DNA of 64,000 bases, from assembly GCA_020809705.1 (NCBI GenBank), contig CP085826.1:5022001-5086000 (forward strand), in the 5' to 3' direction. The notes below the pieces were generated by a model, which worked only from the letters and a program-made list of their open reading frames with translations, was not told where the DNA came from and made no database searches. The DNA comes from Calonectria ilicicola (lineage: Eukaryota > Ascomycota > Sordariomycetes > Hypocreales > Nectriaceae). The position numbers and the translations under genes are program-made. Positions 12,291 through 24,051 of the stretch are shown one piece after another (the stretch's first letter is position 1; the number at the start of each line of letters is the position of its first letter).

Positions 12291-14065
12291 TCAGTCCTCT
12301 GTGACCTCGCCTTCCAAAGCTCGTTCTTCACCCGCCTCTGTGTTCTGTTTGCGGAGGTTCTCAATATTATACAGAAGCCCACGCACCACCTTTTCCTCTA
12401 CATCCAACTCTTTTGCCTCGATATCGCTATCGCTGACGAATGACGTTGTGCCGATAGCTAATTTTCCATCAGTTCTAGTTAGAGAGTATATGGCTAAGCT
12501 CTTGATTTGAGCTTGGTCACCAGCGTCAACCGCAGTGATGATGTTGGGTTGCTGATCAGCGTGACCTGGCTTGAATGCCAAGTCAAGCGGTTTACCCGGA
12601 AGTTGGATGATGGCTGGGTGATTGAGAGCATCTTCATCTGCGAGTTGCCAGGAGAAGATAGCTGGGATACTGTAAAATGGTTAACCACTGTAGCTGTGAC
12701 TGCAGGAGGGGGAAGATTCCAATGGGTGCTTACTCTTCACAGATGGCAACGACATATTCCAAGTCTCCATCCTCTGAAGGATACACAAAAGTCTTCAGGG
12801 CAGAGACAGCGACTTTAGTTAGATCAGGAACAATCTCTCGCACCAATGATAGCAGATTCGTTCTTGATAAAATTTTGCCGGCTTTCCAATCCCAAACAAA
12901 CAAATCCTCATCACCACCCCCTGAAATTAGGACTTGTTTTCTCGTTTGGGGAATGACCATGGAGCTAACGAACTCCTTGTGCCCAAAGCAGAAGCACTCG
13001 ATAACATACGCTTGTGGGATATATCTCGATACCCTGATGTGCTCGTCTCGATCTGCTGTGAAGATGTATCTTCTGCCCTCACTTTCTCCAATGATGATCG
13101 ATGTTAGCATAGAGACGTGTCCCAACAGGAGAGTTAGCTCAAAATCGGACCCTTCAGGTTTGGGAGTGGACCCGGTTTTTGAGCGAGTAGTGAGTTCCAT
13201 CTGAAGTTGCTGGTTGGCGAGAGCCCGAAGGTTACGCTTTGAGTGCACAGTGGTAGTGTTGGCTGAAGGCTTGAAGGGCTGTTTCGACACTGATAATGAA
13301 GGGGCAGATGTCTGAGGAGTGCTTGAAGAAGTAGTCTCAATAAGAGGCAAGGAATAGACATCGCCAAACTTGTCAGCACAGATGATTTGAGAATCTGGGC
13401 CAATGGTGACAGAGCTGGGTCGTTTTGGCATAGTTCTGTGACTGAGTTAGCCTCAACAGGTTCATATTTGATACCCCTCCATAATGGCTTAAAAGAAGAG
13501 TCTCTCACCTTCGGCTGATTTGATCGAAGATACCCATTCCATCATGTTTGAAGACCCAGATGACTTTATCATGACCAGTAATGGCGAGGAGATGAGTTCC
13601 ATCGGCGGTGGTTGTCAAGTGCGTAACCACAGGACGATCAGGAACTTTCATTTGAGGTTCCCTTTTCAGTTGCTTGTTTTGTTTGTTGTGTTGTCTGTTT
13701 TTGCTCTTCTTCCCTCCCTTGGATCCTTTGCCTTCATCCAGCTTTTCCTCTGAATTCTCCGTAGTGTTGACGTCTTCTACCTCAGTCTTCGAATCTTCAA
13801 TCCTTTGCCTCTTAGCCGGTGGCTCATTGTTGTCACCGTCCTGGGGTACTTCTTGCGCTGCGCTTTCTAATTTTTCACTTGAGACCTCGGCCGCATTGCT
13901 TCTGATGGCGGCATCTACTTTTTCGACATCAGGATGATTCCATGTTGAGATATGCGCGCCGTCTTCAAGATTGAAGGAGTGAATATTGCCTCCGCGAGCG
14001 GCAAATAAAACATTTCCACTGACGTGGAGGACATTGTACGGGAGCTTCATTTGCGATACTGTCAT
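12291..14065 (-). CDS. TRM82: tRNA (guanine-N7) methyltransferase non-catalytic subunit, WD repeat
   Basis: Three exons, 14065-13509, 13435-12734 and 12669-12291, give 545 residues. The protein is the WD-repeat partner that activates Trm8/METTL1 to make m7G46 in tRNA (WDR4 in animals). After the first splice the conserved block RTMPKRPSSV...ADKFGDVYSLPL appears, characteristic of Trm82. It is followed by LLGHVSMLT, the FTADRDEHIRVSRYP-like repeat, FCFGHKEFVSS and ISGGGDEDLFVWD, which are WD blades. Residues about 75-150 form a charged, Lys-rich insert (KGGKKSKNRQ) that probably lies outside the propeller and is nuclear-localising in character. The tail is acidic. It is divergent from the P0 gene with a shared 333-bp promoter region, so both translation genes could be co-regulated; that is inference. 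Confidence 0.9.
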
Positions 14066-14398
14066 GGGGCCCCAATGGTTTCAAGTTGGCGTCGTCGCAA
14101 AAATTGCTGGTGGTTTCTCTGGCACTCGCCTTGGACTATGAAGCTCTTGATGACCCACCCATGAAAAAAAAAGATACATCCTCAATGTACCTTCTTCAGC
14201 TGCATCTGCTCCACATGCAGACCCAAAGCAGACTAGTTCCGCATAGCCCTAAGCAACATCGGCTAGCCACACATTTTTTTTGCTGCCAGTGCTCAAAATC
14301 GGAATTTTTTCTCCTTTTACGAACTCTCTTCATCAACAACATCATCAAGAAAAATACCCGTTGCCCTTAAACAACCTACCTTCATAAAATAAGAAGAA
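14066..14398. promoter_or_regulatory. Shared divergent promoter of TRM82 and RPP0
   Basis: 333 bp separate the two start codons. The P0-proximal half has T-rich runs near 14274-14320 and an A-rich, ATG-free stretch just before the start (CATAAAATAAGAAGAA), usual for highly expressed fungal ribosomal protein genes. No specific factor site was identified. Confidence 0.5.
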
Positions 14399-15453
14399 AT
14401 GGGGGGCAGCAAAGCTAACAAGGCTAACTATTTCGACAAGCTCAAGGGCTTGCTCGAGGACTACAGCTCCATCTTCATCGTCGAGATCGACAATGTCAGC
14501 TCTCAGCAGATGCACGAGATCCGACAGTCGCTCCGCGGCAAGGGTGTTGTCCTGATGGGCAAGAACACCATGGTACGAAGGCCTCCCGACTCTAGAGTTT
14601 CCCCCCGGAATCCAATTGCTAACGCGACAAAAAATTAGGTCCGCCGAGCCTTGAGAACTTTCGTCACTGACTCCCCCGAGTACGAGCGTCTCCTTCCCTT
14701 CGTCAAGGGCAACGTCGGTTTCGTCTTCACCAACGAGGATCTTAAGGAGACCCGTGACCTCATCCTCGCCAACCGTGTCGCCGCCCCTGCTCGTGCTGGT
14801 GCCCTTGCTCCCGCCGATGTCTGGGTCCCTGCTGGCAACACTGGTATGGAACCCGGCAAGACCTCTTTCTTCCAGGCTCTCGGTGTTCCCACCAAGATCG
14901 CTCGTGGTACCATTGAAATCACCACCGATCTCAAGCTCGTTGAGGCTGGTACCAAGGTCGGCCCCTCCGAGGCTACCCTGCTCAACATGCTGAACATCTC
15001 CCCCTTCACCTACGGTATGGGTATCTCTCAGGTCTACGACCAGGGTCAGACCTTCCCTGCCTCCGTCCTCGACGTTGGTGAGGATCAGCTCCTGGGCACC
15101 TTCGCTCAGGCTATCACCACCATTGCCACCATTTCTCTGGCCATCAGCTTCCCCACCCTTCCTTCCGTTCTCCACTCCATTGTCAACGGTTACAAGAAGG
15201 TCCTCGCCGTTGCCATCGAGACCGAGTTCTCTTGGCCCGAGATTGAGGAGCTCAAGGACCGCATTGCCAACCCTGACGCTTACGCTGCTGCCGCTCCTGT
15301 CGCTGCCGCCGCCACTGAGGCTGCCGGCGGTGATGATGAGAAGAAGGATGAGTCCGAGGAGGAGGAAGAGGACGATGAGGGCTTCGGTGGTCTCTTGTAT
15401 GTGCCCCCTGACACTTGGGAAGATCTAACAGCTAACAAATTCACAGTGACTAA
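14399..15453 (+). CDS. RPP0: 60S acidic ribosomal protein P0 (uL10)
   Basis: Three exons, 14399-14572, 14639-15396 and 15447-15453, give 312 residues. The N-terminal uL10 domain binds 28S rRNA at the GTPase-associated centre ([31 protein letters not shown] across intron 1). The Ala-rich hinge and acidic tail ([14 protein letters not shown]) carry the P1/P2 heterodimers that recruit elongation factors. The reading frame of exon 2 runs into unrelated sequence unless an intron begins at GTATGT after GGTCTCTT. Splicing to the TTCACAG acceptor adds only T-GAC-TAA, restoring the universal P-stalk ending GLFD. The last exon therefore carries one partial codon, Asp and the stop. Codon use is strongly biased to C-ending codons, as expected for high expression. 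Confidence 0.96.
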
Positions 15454-15910
15454 ATTACGTAGCCATGACATAAAAAAAGAATTGGGCCGGTTTTCAGGAC
15501 TGTGGTTGGGTTTACGAGAAATGCATCTAAAAGGAAAGGTACATAGATCGTCTGCTGGACAATTGATACCTGTCATGACGGTTACGAACAAACTTGCAGA
15601 CGCTCTATCCTGCGTGTGATTGGATCTGTGAAACCACTTCCGGACGACCAATCATGTCACCTCTCAAGGTTAGTTGTTTTTCCCTGTTTTTTTTTCTCTT
15701 TTTCTTCCGGATGATTATAAAAACGATCAAGAGCTTTTTAACCCTGAAAATCTCATGTTGACACACATCACCACCCAATGACGGAATCTTCTTCAAAATC
15801 ATATGTTTTGCACTACTTTCTGGGGTATCAAGGCTAATGTTTAAATAAATCACAGGTCACTATCCCACCCTTGCCTCATCTTACATGGTGTGATTCACGT
15901 ATCATTTTTG
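15454..15910. other. Convergent intergenic region between RPP0 and MSH1
   Basis: 3' UTR sequence of both genes, with a poly(T) run near 15688-15700. No gene is visible. Confidence 0.5.
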
Positions 15911-18900
15911 CTATCCAGTTCCGAGCTGCCCCGGGCCATGCCTAGCATCATGCTGCCTCAGGGGTTCGTGATTCAATACTCGCCGTGCCACCTGAAGGGC
16001 CTGCTCTGGGAGCCCCGCCAACTTAGCAACCTTGAGTGCATGGCACTTTCGGTTGATACCCTTCCGTAGTTTGTGTATGTAGACAAATCCACCTTCGGCA
16101 TCCTCGTTTATGTCGGTGCAATACATCTGCACGATGCCATCCTTATCACATAGACCCTCAGCCGTGGCCATGTCTGCTACAGAGTGAAAGTGTGTTGCAA
16201 AGAGGGTACGGCATTGGTTTACAGTGGCCAGGTGATGTAGGCAGGCGAAGGAAACTGCTGCGCCATCCTCTGGCGTTGTACCTCGTCCAACTTCGTCCAT
16301 GATGACGAATGATCGGGGTGTTGCCTGCTTGAGAATCTGGGCCGTCTCGAGCATTTCTACCATGAACGTGCTTTGGTCTCGATATAGATCGTCTGCCGAG
16401 CCAACCCGACTAAATATTGCGTCGACTATGCCCAGTTCGGCATATGATGCTGGAACATAACAACCGATCTGCGCTAGGATGGTAATGAGAGCATTTTGAC
16501 GGAGGAAGGTACTCTTCCCAGCCATGTTAGGTCCCGTGATGAGCCAGACGCGGCCGTCCTTGGGCGACCCGACCATACAGTCGTTCCGGACAAAGCTGCG
16601 GCCCTTCGTAAATAGACCGCCTTCAACAGTGGGGTGGCGGCCCCCGACAATGGTGTGACAGGTCGTGTTATTGAGCACCGGACGTACCAAGTTTTGTTCA
16701 ATGGCCAGTTTGGCAAACGCTGTGGTGACGTCCAGCTCAGCAAGAACAACTGCATTGCAGCGGAGCTTGACGAGGTTGAGCACGACGTGTTCACGCAGTG
16801 AGGCGAACACGACCTGCTCCTCCGCACGAATCTGGACACGTATTTGATCGAGGCGTTGTCCCAGGGCAGTCCACTCAGGGAGGTGAAACGACCTTGTCGA
16901 ACGGCTAGCAGAAAGTGCCTTAATGTCAACGAGGTACTTGACATCCTTGCCTTTGACATGGGCAATATGACCGAGGCTCGGTGTCCAGCGGAGAGTGAGA
17001 CTCGGAGCACCGAGTGTTTCGCGGAAATGCTCATTCAACTCATCCTTTTCTGCAAGGAGAGAGGTGAGATTTTTGTGAAGACGCTTGAGAGTGCGACTGG
17101 CAGCTGGTTTCATGATCCATGATTCATTATCATCAGCGTAGTATTCCCGGATTGACACTGGCCGTTTTCTCCTCAATTTAAGTGGAGGTGAGGTGCCGCC
17201 GTCGTTATTGCTGTCCTGTAAACTCTCTTTGCCCTCTATATCCTCAGCAAGAGCCATCATCTGACTGGCTTCGGATTCTTCGACTTCATGTTGATGGACA
17301 AGAACATCCTCATCAATGGCGTCTCTGATACGACGGGCGAGTTTGACAGGCTCAATGAGGTTTATTCTTGAGGCAAGAGAGGCGAGACAATCAGAATTGG
17401 GATTATCGGCCGTGGATGAAGCAGCCTGGAGCAGATTGGTAATATCCTTTGTGGCATCAATGGTACTGGCGAGGTCAAGTAGGTCATCAGCGTCGCCCCT
17501 ACCAAGTGCGAACTTCTGCACTAAACGCTGCGAGTCATGGCTTCGACGCAGGAGAATAATTACCGTATCACGGATATCTGCATCGGAAATGAACCGGGCA
17601 ACGAGATCTTGTCTAGCGGTAATGACATCTAGAGATGTTGAGGGGGCGCTTAACCACTCATTGAGCAGGCGGGCACCACTCTTGGTAACAGTGCGGCGTA
17701 TTGCATGCAGCAAGCTGCCGCGGAACGCCCCGTCGCGAATCGTCTGCTTAACTTCTAGGGCACGGAGCGTGCTTTTGTCAATGGACATGATTTGCATATT
17801 CTGGTATCGCAGCGGGGGCTGCAGCTTCATGCTCAGGCCTTGCAGACGATCCTTGACGTAGTGCAGAACCAGGCCGGCAGCGAGCACTTCCTCGGAGGAA
17901 AAACTAGCCGCGGCCGAGGCAGACAGGGGCGTCTCCAACATGGGAAGCCAGTCGGACGGGCGCTGTAGGTTGCCATGGGGAGAGTAGGTAATGAGATGAC
18001 GGTCATCAGCTAGGAGGGGGAAAATAGGATGGTGTGGGTACGCTTCTAAGTCTTGGTCCAGAACGAGCTCACGCGGACAGAGTCGGGAAAGGATCGACGT
18101 CAAGGATGCTAGATTGGCCTGCTGAGTGCCAAAGTGACCCGTTGAAAGATCGAGCCATGCTAAGCCAAGTGGCACGTCCTCGCCCGGGATTCCAACATAT
18201 GAGGGAGGCAAGTGGGCTGATGTCGGTGATGGTGAAGGCGATGGCGGAGCCATTTCCGCCAACGCCTCTGACGCTGGCGGCATTTGGCCGGGATGGATGT
18301 GGATTGCCATGACATAGTTGCTGGAGTACGGGTCCATGAAATTCTCATCAATTAGGGTTCCGGGCGTGATGATGCGAGCCACTCGGCGGTCGTGCATCAG
18401 CCCTCCAGATTTGACTCTGTCTGAAGGTGACTTGGGAAACTCTTCAGCCACAGCAACATGACGGTTGAGGTCCTGAACTAGGATTTTGAGGAAACGATCC
18501 AGCTGAAAGAAGGGAAAGCCTGCCTAGAGGGTGAGATGAGAAACCATTCCATTCCGTCACAAAAAAACAAAGTCATGGACATGTGTGAAGTCGGTGTAGA
18601 GAGTCTCTTACCATTGGCACTGGACCTGCACTAGTTTTTTTAGAGGCCACTTTGAGGTTGAGGAGAGGCCCATATTCCTCTGCGTGTTCAAAGTACAGCT
18701 CATAAAAGCTGCCTACACGCGTTAGCAGTATGCAATCGCTAAACTTGCGCATGTGCTGCCGTACCTGAAGCACCACGGTAGGGTATGCCGGCTCATCTTG
18801 GGGTAGCGGATCGAGAGCTACCGATGGCGACGTCGATGATGACCGGGACTGGGCTTCTTCGAGGTTGGCATTCTGAATGAGACCCTGGGGAAGGTCCGAA

Positions 18901-19466
18901 AGCTTGATAGTCGTTTTTGTCTTTATGCCCCTGGCCTGGAGGGGGCTATGGGGAGATACTGGCGGGAGGAGTGGCCCGAGTTGGTCGCTCAGTGTGCGAG
19001 GATGAGAGGAGTAGTGGAGAGGGCGGAGGGGGAGACGGGGATAGGGGTTACGGTAAAAGAGGACTGGAGAGGAGGAGTGCAAGGAAGTGAGACGAGGGCT
19101 GTCATTTCGAGCATGATGATGGGCTGTGTTAGAGGGTGAGATGGCGGCTTGATGAACCCGAAGGCGGGCTGAAGATACGATTGGGGCGGGCTGGGATGTC
19201 AATGCTGGACTTGTAGAGGCAGCCGTGGGTGCGGATGCGGATGCGGATGCAGGCACAACAGTAGTGAGTGCAGCTGGAGATGCGGTCGTGGGTTTGGATG
19301 GCTTGATGGTGATGGTGGTGGTCGAAGATGCCAGGGGCCGCCGCAGATGGCAGCCACGGGGGGCACCATGTGGCCGGAACATCAAGATGGGCCGAGTTGT
19401 TTCGGAAGTGATTGTCCGGGGGGGATCGATGTGACGGATCGTAGGATGGAGGCGAGAGACGATCAT
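15911..19466 (-). CDS. MSH1: Mitochondrial DNA mismatch repair protein, MutS homologue 1
   Basis: Two exons, 19466-18612 and 18523-15911, give 1155 residues if translation starts at 19466. The mismatch-binding N-domain is recognisable (KFSDCILLTRVGSFYELY carries the conserved F-x-E of MutS). The intron (GTAAGA...CTCTAG) lies just after VPM and splices to AGFPFFQLDRFL. Connector and lever domains follow. The ATPase has Walker A TGPNMAGKST near residue 950, the MVEMLETA signature, MDEVGRGT Walker B and the FATHFH motif. A low-acid, Ser/Thr/Arg-rich N-terminus of roughly 190 residues fits mitochondrial import. An internal Met30 (MFRPHGAPRG) starts a more typical presequence and could be the real start. 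It maintains mtDNA by mismatch recognition. It converges with RPP0. Confidence 0.93.
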
Positions 19467-22073
19467 GTAAAGAGTGTGTGGGCTCTCCCATCACGCAACG
19501 AAACAAACGATATTTTTTTTCCCGTGCCGCCTGTTGTGCGTGTGTGTGTTCTCCAAGGATGTTGTCTGTTGCACTATGGGTCGGCAGCGGGCGGCTCGCG
19601 CAGGGCTCACGCAGGGTCTAACGCAAGAATATGCAGGCTCATCTACTGCAGACCAACATACGTTTTTGCAACTCAATGCTCCCAGAAATAAAAAAAACAA
19701 TGTGAGGAGGAGCCGTAGCATGAACAAAGATGAGACAAACAAGCAGGAGAGATGGAGCAATCAAGTGAGGGGCCGGGCCGGGGCGATTGACGTGCCGAAA
19801 CAAGCAAAAAGGAATTTACAAAAAAAAAAAGTAGTGCGAAAAGTGGTTCTCTACATCAATGGCAGCTTGAGATGGGCCATCTGGATGGGCCATGCTACGA
19901 TTTTCAAGCTTGTGCGACGATGGAATATGCGACGGTGGAGGCCATCAGAAACGGATGAACATGGAACAAGGACGTTGGAGATGGGCGCTAGGCAGTGTGT
20001 TTGGCTCAACGTCTGTGGGGGAGACGCGGTGCAGCGGAGTGTGGGCGCGGATGCGCATAATGTGGCCACACCACGCTGGTTGATTAAGACAAGAAGATGA
20101 TGGAAATGTGGGTTGAAGCTGAAGACATGAACCAAAAATGGCAGGTTTAACGACAGCCAATGGAGCTGAATAGCGCATGAACAACAAGCAAGGAGAAAGG
20201 AAGAGAAGAGCGGTGTTGACAAGTCATTAGTGATCATCTAGACATGTTTTTCGTCTCATCTTCTTTTTTCCTTCTCTTGTTTCTTCTTTTCGAGCTGTCT
20301 CGGGCCGGTATCGCATGGATGGCTGACAAGCGTTTGCGCGAGCGGCCGTGAAAAAGGGAAGGATATGGGCCCATGGAGGCGCCGAACTCAACTAGGAGCT
20401 TGGACCTGATGGATGGAAGATGGGAGGGGAGGCAGATATCGAAGGGGGTGGAGAAAACCGGGACGCAGGCTTGTCTCAATACGGGCTGTCGGGTGGCATG
20501 GAGATGGGATCGAATGGCATGGGAAGGAGATGGCCAGAGCACAGGACAAGCTGGGCGAACCATACTCGGCCAGAGCAGACGGAGGGCCTCGCAGTAGGGT
20601 CGAGGCCCCCCCTCCCTCGCCCGTCCATTTTGGCCCGAAGACAGGGAACAGCCCAGCGGAAGACGGCCATGGGACGGCCATGGGACGGGTGGGTGTGTGG
20701 GTGCAGCGGCGGGAGGCAAAGTTTGGCATCATGGCCAACAGGCGTCATCAGCCCAGCGTGAGGTGTTGCGCAGAGCACTGTTCGGCAACCATAGGCAGCC
20801 CAGTGGTGCCACAAGAAGCCCGAGGGCCCTAAATCTACCGAACCTTGGAGGGGTCAGTGCGACTGTTCCCGGGACCTTCCAGCGGCAACACCACTAAAGG
20901 CAGCGCTGGAACGTTTACCCAGTAGGTGTCGAACGGTCCCTGCCTTTAACTAACACCACGAGCGTTCCACTGCCATGCTTAAGGTTGTGTGAGCATCTTG
21001 CCATGGACGAAAATGGAACTGGAAAAAGCAATACGTGCAAGGTGGTGAATCTTGATTGCTATGCACGATGGGCTCACGCCGGCGTCATCGTCTGCTTCGG
21101 CGACTGGAGGGCTTGCGAATGATTTCCTGCAGGCGGGATTGGCGTTCATGTTTCATGCCCGATGCCGTTTCCCTCACCTACTACGTTGTGCTGTTAGGCG
21201 GACACTGGGCAGGCAGGCAGACAGACAGGCCGGCATGCAGGGCTTGGAGAGGAGATGATGAGATGGATGAGCCGGTACACATTACAAAAACGCAAGGTGG
21301 AAAAAAAAACAAAAAAAACAGAGCTCTGGGACACCCTGGGAAGCTGGCTGTGCCGCATAGCGAGCACGGAGCAAGGTCGCAAACAGGGTCACCACCACCA
21401 GGTCGTACAGAACGCATGGAAGATGAACGAACAGACTGGCAAAGAACATCGAACATGGTAGGGCACCACACCGCACCGAAGTGCATAATCCACACCAAAA
21501 AATGATAGCCAGGCCCAGATTTGGGCGTGACCGACGTCTGGCTCGCACCCAATGGGACGCTGCTGGCATAAGCATATCTGACGGCACTCAGCCAAGTCGC
21601 GGGGTCGGCGTGGGCCGATATTCGAGAGCCTCAGCCCATTTTGGATCCGCAGCCACACGTTGTCGACAGACCCCTGGTGCCTCTCTTGGCCGCATCTGTC
21701 GATTGTGACCCAAACCCACGCCTAGCACGTCAAATGTCGGCACAACCCAGCATTATCCCTATATATCCCCTTTGTGCTGCGGCCGACTAGCCCGAACGAA
21801 CGGTCTGCCTTTCCCCTTCCTGGCTTTTTACACCTGCTCCAACCCATATTATCCGCTCTGCTCCTCACTTCTGCTCTGCTCAGCTCTGCTCTCTTCAGCT
21901 GCACCACTTACACGCCAAATCCACCCGAGCGAAAGAAGCAAAACCAATGCAATAGGGAATATTGCAGCACGCATTGATCTCATTTACCACCTTCTCAAAC
22001 ACCCACGCATTATCATTATCTCACACGTGGGAAACGACCATATATATATACAAACCCCAATACAGCTACCTAT
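19467..22073. other. Long gene-free region upstream of the acidic Cys-repeat protein
   Basis: About 2.6 kb between divergent genes without a convincing coding region; the longest frames (around 19474-20100 plus, 20234-20719 minus, 21056-21505 plus) are compositionally driven and have no recognisable motifs. It contains simple repeats: GGCAGGCAGGCAGACAGACAGG-like sequence near 21208-21235, poly(A) tracts near 19820 and 21300-21320, and a CTCTGCTC-type pyrimidine repeat near 21850-21895. A TATATATATA stretch at about 22042-22051 lies some 25-30 bp before the next start codon. Extended upstream regions are usual for regulated genes. Confidence 0.45.
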
Positions 22074-23105
22074 ATGGTTTCCACTACGAACCTCGCAAGC
22101 ACAAGCGCCCACATGGCGGCCATGATGTCGTCTGTCAACCCCTTTACTCCGGTCACTCCCCCACCGGAAAGCCTCGCCTTTCCTAAACCTCCTGTCCCAA
22201 GGCCCTTTCAGAACAGCCTCAAGCGCAAGGCCAACAGCATGTCAGAGTCTCTCAACGGCTCTTCGATTCTCCCTCCTCCTCCTCCAGCCCCGACTTCCCA
22301 ACCCCAGACAGCCTCCTCTCCAGCACCCAGCTCCAGTCATGGAGATTCCAAATCACCACCCCCTGCCAACGTTGCAGGCGCCAGCTTAGATCCCAAGTAC
22401 CTTGCCATGGTGTCGAGAATCGCCGCCTACTATCAGCAGCGGTGCCAAGCTGTTGCCAACTACCAGCAACAACGATGCCAGGCATGGGCAAATATGCACC
22501 GTCAGAGGTGTCAGGACATGATGCAGGCGTCCATGTTGGTCGTGGCTTGGTACGTGAGGGATCGAATCCAACGACGACGACGAAGGGAGAAGAGGAGGTT
22601 CAAGTCTGGTTTGAGACGCCGCACCGATCAACCCAAGGCCGCAAAGAGCGAGGTTGTTCGACGCTGGGTTAAGCAGATCCCAGAAACGCCCGAGTCACCC
22701 AACACCAGCGCATCTCATATGCTCGTTGACCCCGAAGAGTCTGAGTTTTCCATGGACAAGGATCCTCAGCCCGACAAGGACTCTAAACTTTTCGACATGG
22801 CTGATAATCTCATCAAGAGCCAGTACAAAAAGATCGAGGTGCCTATCATGGGCGTTCTCAACTTTGACGAGAGCGACAACGATAGCGAAAACGAGCCTGA
22901 AGAACCTGAAGAACTTGAGCAATTTGATGAGATGGAAGAAGACGAGGACGATATTGATGGAGATGAGGAGTACTATGAAGTAGAGGATGATGACCTCTAT
23001 GATGACGATATGGAGTATGATGGAGATGATGGGTCCGAGGTGGTTCATCATGGAACTGGAACTGGCTCGGGAAGCCGGGACAATGACCGAAGTGAATCTT
23101 CATGA
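22074..23105 (+). CDS. Unrecognised acidic protein with 11-residue Cys repeats
   Basis: A single-exon frame of 343 residues; I do not recognise the family. Residues 1-105 are Ser/Pro-rich and probably disordered. Residues 113-155 are predicted helical and contain three QRCQ units whose cysteines fall at 124, 135 and 146, exactly 11 residues apart, with Trp/Tyr/Met between them. A strongly basic stretch follows (RIQRRRRREKRRFKSGLRRR, about 164-183), possibly a nuclear localisation or nucleic-acid contact. After a linker comes a short conserved-looking segment (MADNLIKSQYKKIEVPIMGVLNFD) and a Glu/Asp-rich tail of about 80 residues. Codon use matches the neighbours, and the ORF is long for chance, so I take it as real. 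An acidic-basic modular nuclear protein is a guess. A long promoter precedes it. Confidence 0.75.
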   Translation: MVSTTNLASTSAHMAAMMSSVNPFTPVTPPPESLAFPKPPVPRPFQNSLKRKANSMSESLNGSSILPPPPPAPTSQPQTASSPAPSSSHGDSKSPPPANVAGASLDPKYLAMVSRIAAYYQQRCQAVANYQQQRCQAWANMHRQRCQDMMQASMLVVAWYVRDRIQRRRRREKRRFKSGLRRRTDQPKAAKSEVVRRWVKQIPETPESPNTSASHMLVDPEESEFSMDKDPQPDKDSKLFDMADNLIKSQYKKIEVPIMGVLNFDESDNDSENEPEEPEELEQFDEMEEDEDDIDGDEEYYEVEDDDLYDDDMEYDGDDGSEVVHHGTGTGSGSRDNDRSESS

Positions 23106-24051
23106 TGATGGTTTTAATTGTTTTTGATTTTCTTTTCTTTTGATTTTTTTTTCTCGGGCAAGGGTGGGAAACATAATGACGGCGAACAACTCCTCCATCT
23201 TACACATACTGATGCTTTTCTCTTTGGGCGCACACACTGCAGGCGGGTTTCATCATGTTTTATTTTCAGGGTCTGAACACGAAACCCACGGGGGCAGGAG
23301 TCAAGAGAGCATCTTGCTTTTACTGGTTTTTTTAGGGATACAATGGCCATGATACCTTTTGAACCTTAGCTCGTCTTGGTACGCACTTGCAAAAGAAATA
23401 CTTATACATACTTAAAAACGCGTACTGTGCTTTCCAACTGTGCCAAGTAAAAATGTGGAGGCGACCCCTCAACCGGAATGAGAGTCGGAGAGATATTCGC
23501 CGCAGCAAAGTGCCTCAAAAAATGATGGTCGCAGCGAAAGACCAAAACATATAAGATTGGGACTTTGAGGTTATGATAAAGATTGGCAACTGCTGTATTT
23601 TAAGTTTGCCTCTGCAACCTCGTTGTGCAAGTGCATAACCGACTATTGGGCAGGAACGAACCCGAGAGCATTAAAGAGGAGAAAAAACAACGACAAGAAA
23701 GCTGAGCCAATGCAAGGGTAAAATTCCAATACAAATTAGATGCATGTATCCCCATGGCCCTTGTGTATGCTATTTGAATTGTTTTTCTGGTAGCGCAGGA
23801 GCGGGGAGGCTGGGGGCTATGTATTATGTCTGTGCCACCTGCGCGATGACTTGTGATCAACCAGAAACGCTGTTTGCAGCACATCCCTCGATAATGTGTC
23901 GCTTAGTAAGGCACTAAAATCGCTATACAGAGGTTGCCGCAGAAACATTGCCCGTATACCCCAACTCAAACCTGTAAACATCTCTCCCCTAGTAACCCCT
24001 TGTCGCTTTCTGTTCAATCCCGCCCCCAGTCATCCTATCAACAATTACACG
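23106..24051. other. Intergenic region before the alpha-mannosidase gene
   Basis: This holds the 3' end of the upstream gene and the promoter of AMS1. The reading frame of AMS1 stays open from about 23894, including an in-frame ATG-free stretch, but the first good start is at 24052. No other gene is seen. Confidence 0.45.

Noticed and set aside
14345..15175. 276-codon open frame antisense to RPP0
   Set aside because: Same cause: C-ending codon bias of the ribosomal protein gene leaves the complementary frame free of stops. Sense assignment is certain.
20234..20719. 161-codon minus-strand frame rich in Pro/Arg
   Set aside because: It overlaps several equally long frames in a GC-skewed stretch and shows no recognisable protein features.
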